DNA from: Butyrivibrio hungatei NK4A153
GTDB taxonomy: Bacteria > Bacillota > Clostridia > Lachnospirales > Lachnospiraceae
Direction: 5' to 3'
NCBI RefSeq assembly: GCF_000424465.1
Contig: NZ_AUJY01000008.1
Coordinates: 62,001 to 126,000, forward strand
Length of the DNA: 64,000 bases
Each line of letters opens with the position of its first letter. Within the stretch, counting starts at the first letter, position 1. A program made the translations under genes and the position numbers. The notes under the pieces were generated by a model. The model searched no databases. It worked only from the letters and a program-made list of their open reading frames with translations, and was not told the DNA's origin. Positions 60,703 to 64,000 of the stretch are shown here, in pieces.

Positions 60703-61398
60703 ATGGCCACAACAGAGTTGGTTACAACAGAGTGGTTTCTTACATTTATGACAATAGTCAATTTGATACTTAGGATACTCCTTTTAGCAGTGATTGTTAT
60801 GGGGGTAATCAAAGGGATACGTTATATCAAGAAAATCATTAAATTCATTGATAAAGCTGAGAAATACATTGATGAAAAAGATACAGCTAATTTTTCCAAA
60901 ACAGAAAGAAAACTTTCAATCGCTGACTATATCAAGCTGTACAAGGAGTGCGGCTATATCATGGAGATGCGCAAGTACGTCGGACATGCACCGATTATGT
61001 CATGCTCGTGCGGAGTGATAATTGAAAATGCTGCAGGAGAGATTCTTTTACAGAAAAGACGTGACAACGGCTGCTGGGCACTGATCGGCGGTGCGATGGA
61101 AATGGGCGAGACTTTTGAAGAAGCTGCAAAAAGAGAAGTTAAGGAGGAGTCGGGGCTTTCGCTCGGAGAACTTGAAATCTTCAAGATTTGCTCAGGACGT
61201 GACTGCATTATTGAGTATCCGAACGGGGATGTGACTTTTGGCCCGGGAATTATTTTTTTAACCAAAGAATACGAGGGTGAAATCGAAGTAGATCCCAAAG
61301 AGGTTATTGAGCACAGATTCTTTAAAAAATCGGAGATTCCGGAGAACCTGAATGGGTTCGATAAGGCAGCCATATTGGAATGGGCGAGCAGGGCTTGA
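60703..61398 (+). CDS. Membrane-anchored Nudix hydrolase
   Basis: A 231-residue fusion: a membrane helix (about 12-38, FLTFMTIVNLILRILLLAVI) and a charged helical linker (39-85), then a Nudix domain (about 92-225) with the complete Nudix box GAMEMGETFEEAAKREVKEESG. The domain resembles small Nudix proteins that begin KYVGHAPIMSCSCGVIIENA. GGAGGAAAGG precedes ATG 60703. The N-terminal anchor is unusual for this family and may be a fusion of a short membrane ORF to a Nudix gene. Confidence 0.85.
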   Translation: MATTELVTTEWFLTFMTIVNLILRILLLAVIVMGVIKGIRYIKKIIKFIDKAEKYIDEKDTANFSKTERKLSIADYIKLYKECGYIMEMRKYVGHAPIMSCSCGVIIENAAGEILLQKRRDNGCWALIGGAMEMGETFEEAAKREVKEESGLSLGELEIFKICSGRDCIIEYPNGDVTFGPGIIFLTKEYEGEIEVDPKEVIEHRFFKKSEIPENLNGFDKAAILEWASRA

Positions 61399-61466
61399 GA
61401 CATAATTGAAAAAGATATTTTGGAAGAGACAAGTGCCTATATATGATTTTTTTCACGGAGAATGAC

Positions 61467-61820
61467 ATGAATTGCAAGATTACTTCATTATATATTTGCG
61501 TAAAAGACATGGAGCGGGCCGTAAAGTTCTACGAAGTTTTTTTTGCCTGCCCTGTCACTGAACGCGACGAGATATACAGCGTTTTCAACATCGGCGGATT
61601 CAGGTATGGCTTGTTTGCATATCAGAAGATGAACGAAGAGCATGTATTCGGTAGCAATTGCTTGCCAAGTGTAAGCTTTGAAAGTGTGGATGAGCTTAAA
61701 GCTAAGCTTGTTGGGAAAGAAATTTGTTTTCCTTTGACTAGGATAAAGAATAATTGGGTTGCGGAGTTCGTTGATTCCGAAGGAAATCATGTGGAAGTGA
61801 CTGCGCCGGTGAAGGATTGA
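61467..61820 (+). CDS. VOC (glyoxalase/bleomycin resistance) family protein
   Basis: A 117-residue single VOC domain: ITSLYICVKDMERAVKFYEV (about 5-24), RYGLFAYQKM, CLPSVSFESVDELKAKLVGK and AEFVDSEGNHVEVTAP. The metal-ligand Glu at the end of the last strand is present, but the first His is not obvious. GGAG precedes ATG 61467. Function unknown. Confidence 0.8.
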   Translation: MNCKITSLYICVKDMERAVKFYEVFFACPVTERDEIYSVFNIGGFRYGLFAYQKMNEEHVFGSNCLPSVSFESVDELKAKLVGKEICFPLTRIKNNWVAEFVDSEGNHVEVTAPVKD

Positions 61821-61932
61821 GGAAAAGTGCAGAGATGTTATTGCGCCGGTTAAGAAATGGTGAAAATCACAGATATATTGTTGTATCGATGAAGCTGGCG
61901 GTGAGATTTTTTCACTTTTTACTACAATTATC

Positions 61933-62350
61933 TGCTCATAATCGAAAAAGTTGAAAAATGGTATATCAATTTATCTGCCTATATTTCGAAGAGCGAAGAT
62001 AGAGGCAGTGCAAAAAACAAGAATAAAATTGTGAAATGGGTGAGATGGCCTGCTCATTTCTCATGAAGTAAGAAAATAGGCAGTGCATTTTGAAGTGAAA
62101 TGGATAGAAAAAGCAGGAAAACCACTGCTTATATGTAGCGAAATGATAAAATAAGCAGAATGGAGTGCCTGCCTATATTATTAAAGGATGAGATATGAGC
62201 AGTCCGAGTGAAGGCTCACGTGGAAAAATAGCTCAAAATTCTCTGCCTAAAATATCTTAAATGATGTTCTAGGCAGAACCGGTGCAGGTAAAGTGGCTTT
62301 TTATAGCCTGATAGCGACTGCCTATTTATGGCAAACTAAAGGAAATAGCA
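61933..62350. repeat. Array of 32-bp imperfect hairpins at about 75-bp intervals
   Basis: Six 32-bp units of form TGCCTAT...(A)TAGGCA start at 61976, 62051, 62126, 62170, 62244 and 62319, with a diverged one at 61933. Steps are 75, 75, 44, 74 and 75 bp. Only the ends are conserved; the centres differ. The last unit ends 11 bases before the HD-gene start codon. No gene is present in 61821-62361. Confidence 0.7.
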
Positions 62351-62361
62351 GAGAAACTAAG

Positions 62362-62934
62362 ATGAATGCTTCAATAATTGAAAATGCAAAAAGTTACATA
62401 GAGGAAATTTTCAGTAATAACGCGGATGGACATGACGCGGCGCATTCGATGCGGGTTTATGCAAATGCTATGAGACTGGCGGAGCGTTATCCCGGGTGTG
62501 ATAGCGAGGTCGTGGCGCTTGCGGCTTTATTACATGATGTTGATGATCATAAGTTGTTTGATACGAAGGACAATGCTAATGCGAGAGCTTTTTTGACAAG
62601 TAATGATCTTGAAGAAAAAGAGATTGAGCAGATCTGTGCTATTATCAACGGAGTTTCTTTTAGCATGAACAGGGGCCAAAGGCCGGAGAGCATTGAAGGG
62701 CAGATAGTGCAAGATGCGGATAGGCTTGATGCGATTGGAGCAGTGGGAATTGCAAGAACATTTGCGTACGGCGGAAAAGTCGGAAGATCTTTGGATGATT
62801 CAATTCAGCACTTTTATGACAAGCTCTTGCTGTTAAAGGATGAGATGAATACCGAAGAAGCAAAGAAAATGGCTCTTCATCGTCATGAGTACATCAAAGG
62901 GTTTATTGAGGAGTTTAATACAGAAACTAAATAA
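62362..62934 (+). CDS. HD-domain phosphohydrolase (YedJ-like)
   Basis: A 190-residue HD-superfamily protein: GHDAAHSMRVYANAMRLAE (about 25-43), the HD pair in ALLHDVDDHKLF (about 62-73), VQDADRLDAIGAVGIARTF (about 113-131) and the terminal HRHEYIKGFIEEF. This matches the small YedJ/HD hydrolases thought to act on nucleotides. The frame is open upstream through the hairpin array, but homology begins at ATG 62362. Its ribosome site is weak (AGCAGAGAAA) and lies just after the last hairpin unit. Confidence 0.85.
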   Translation: MNASIIENAKSYIEEIFSNNADGHDAAHSMRVYANAMRLAERYPGCDSEVVALAALLHDVDDHKLFDTKDNANARAFLTSNDLEEKEIEQICAIINGVSFSMNRGQRPESIEGQIVQDADRLDAIGAVGIARTFAYGGKVGRSLDDSIQHFYDKLLLLKDEMNTEEAKKMALHRHEYIKGFIEEFNTETK

Positions 62935-62962
62935 ATACATAATTGAAACGGAGAAATTAGAA

Positions 62963-63733
62963 ATGAACGAGATAAAAATAGATTGGAACAGCATGGCAAA
63001 GGCATATGAGGAGTTTAATAATGCAGAGGATTCTTATAGCTACTGCATTGAGTGGCCGTGCATTAAGGAAATGCTTCCTGATTTGAAGGGAAAGACAGTA
63101 GTGGATTTAGGCTGTGGTACGGGGATATTTACTTTTCTTTTGGAAAAGAGTGAGCCGGCGAAGATTGTAGGAATCGACCTTTCGGAAGAAATGCTTAAGA
63201 TTGCGGGAGAAAAAGCCGGCGCAAGCGGTTCAAAGGCTGAATTTGTGCAGCATGATGCAGCTACTTGCAAAGAGGTGATAGATGAGCCTGTCGACTTTAT
63301 TTTTTCATCGACAACAAGTCATTACATTGAGAATTTGAAGCAGCTGTTTGAGAATGTGGCAAAAAGCCTTAAAGAAGGCGGGGAATGTATCTTTTCCGTG
63401 ATCAATCCGGTATATTCGGCGATGTATCCTGTTGAGCATGAAGATGGTTCTTTTCCTGAGGACGAAGAGTGGAATGTCAGATATATGGACAAAGCGATGA
63501 GGGCTTACATCCAGCCGTGGCTTGAGTACAACGATGACTACGAGAATCATCTCAGCAAAAGTTATCATCATATTTTTTCGGACTATGTAAATGCCATAGT
63601 TGGTGCGGGACTAAAGATTGAGAAGGTGTGTGAGCCGATGGCGCCCGAAGAATGGAAGGAAACGCAGGCTTACAGATACGAGAGCTTTGTTGAAAATCCG
63701 GTGTATATGATCATCAAGATGAAGAAGGCGTAA
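62963..63733 (+). CDS. Class I SAM-dependent methyltransferase
   Basis: A 256-residue methyltransferase. Motif I KTVVDLGCGTGIFTFLLEKS (about 43-62), IVGIDLSEEMLKIAGEKAGA (motif II), VDFIFSSTTSHYIENLKQLF (motif IV). C-terminal YRYESFVENPVYMIIKMKKA resembles uncharacterised and tRNA-modifying relatives. GGAG before ATG 62963; 28 nt after the HD gene, same transcript. Substrate unknown. Confidence 0.88.
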   Translation: MNEIKIDWNSMAKAYEEFNNAEDSYSYCIEWPCIKEMLPDLKGKTVVDLGCGTGIFTFLLEKSEPAKIVGIDLSEEMLKIAGEKAGASGSKAEFVQHDAATCKEVIDEPVDFIFSSTTSHYIENLKQLFENVAKSLKEGGECIFSVINPVYSAMYPVEHEDGSFPEDEEWNVRYMDKAMRAYIQPWLEYNDDYENHLSKSYHHIFSDYVNAIVGAGLKIEKVCEPMAPEEWKETQAYRYESFVENPVYMIIKMKKA

Positions 63734-63803
63734 AACATAAGGGGCCGGAATAGCTGATGAAAGGCGGAGCTGACATCAGCTTATATTAGGAGACATAAGA
63801 AAA

Positions 63804-64000
63804 ATGGACAAGAAAATAATTGATTTTTTGATAAAAGCGAAGCAGGCAACTTATGCTGGAAAAGGCGCGGAGACTACACCGTCCAGGGAAAAATCGCATG
63901 ATCTGATCTATAAAGATGGAAATTATATGTACTACGATACGTACCTTGGCGGCAATAAGTTTGCAGGCGAGGAGGCGCTTTGGAGTGATGGCGAGCCGTT
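63804..64000 (+). CDS. DUF5680-type protein, partial at window end
   Basis: Starts at ATG 63804 with AGGAG upstream and runs off the window. The 65 visible residues (FLIKAKQATYAGKGAETTPS, then YYDTYLGGNKFAGEEALW) match the N terminus of DUF5680 proteins. Function of the family not known. Confidence 0.75.
   Translation, partial: MDKKIIDFLIKAKQATYAGKGAETTPSREKSHDLIYKDGNYMYYDTYLGGNKFAGEEALWSDGEP

Noticed and set aside
62293-62361. Extended N terminus of the HD hydrolase
   Set aside because: The extra 23 codons run through the last 32-bp hairpin unit and have no family similarity.

Overview
The window reads as one stretch of chromosome from an anaerobic, low-to-moderate G+C Firmicute of the Lachnospiraceae type (Butyrivibrio/Pseudobutyrivibrio/Roseburia-like). 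This is inferred from the type III fructose-1,6-bisphosphatase, the type III glutamine synthetase, strong AGGAGG-type ribosome sites, BspA-type leucine-rich repeats, many GNAT acetyltransferases, and the absence of phage or conjugation genes. No rRNA, tRNA or CRISPR array was found.

Layout. 1-9.3 kb: fbp, a mini-protein carrying a FliM/FliN-type N-terminal motif, a flavodoxin, leuS, and a PAS-GGDEF-EAL protein whose catalytic motifs are degenerate. 9.3-15.0 kb: a DUF3737/patatin pair converges on a minus-strand operon. That operon encodes a membrane diguanylate cyclase, a membrane HD-GYP protein with lost metal ligands, and an exported sugar-binding protein that appears to be a natural circular permutation of the MglB/galactose-binding fold. 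15.0-20.2 kb: an accessory stretch with an 85-bp tandem hairpin array, a leucine-rich-repeat gene between two copies of a hairpin repeat, a frameshifted membrane gene, an Abi_2/AbiF HEPN gene with its own upstream structured RNA, and a short promoter-terminator transcript. 20.2-32.2 kb: a nitrogen-assimilation cluster, amtB-PII fusion, asnB, glnN, gltB, gltD. Together these cover ammonium uptake and sensing, glutamine and glutamate synthesis (GS-GOGAT), and asparagine synthesis. 32.3-35.6 kb: four lipoproteins, two of them tandem paralogues.

35.7-64 kb is a mosaic of small metabolic, damage-control and regulatory genes: a permease, a DUF89 phosphatase, a racemase, cysteine synthase, two ECF sigma/anti-sigma-like pairs, an HTH-nucleotidyltransferase antitoxin beside a deleted HepT toxin, an RsgA paralogue behind a candidate leader peptide, an XRE-desulfoferrodoxin-like fusion, aldo/keto reductases, MazG, a nitrilase-family amidohydrolase, methyltransferases, a membrane-anchored Nudix protein and at least seven GNATs. 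A carbamoyltransferase pseudogene lies at 57.5 kb.

The non-coding DNA is unusually structured. Two arrays (39.8-40.2 and 55.9-56.3 kb) share an exact 52-bp period and the same inverted-repeat core. Other arrays have an 85-bp period (15.3 kb) and an approximately 75-bp period (62 kb). At least four dispersed hairpin families occur between genes, several with stem changes that keep base pairing. The best candidates for something new are the circularly permuted sugar-binding protein with its c-di-GMP-type operon, and the 52-bp arrays. The AbiF-RNA pair is a recognisable member of a recently studied RNA-based toxin-antitoxin class.
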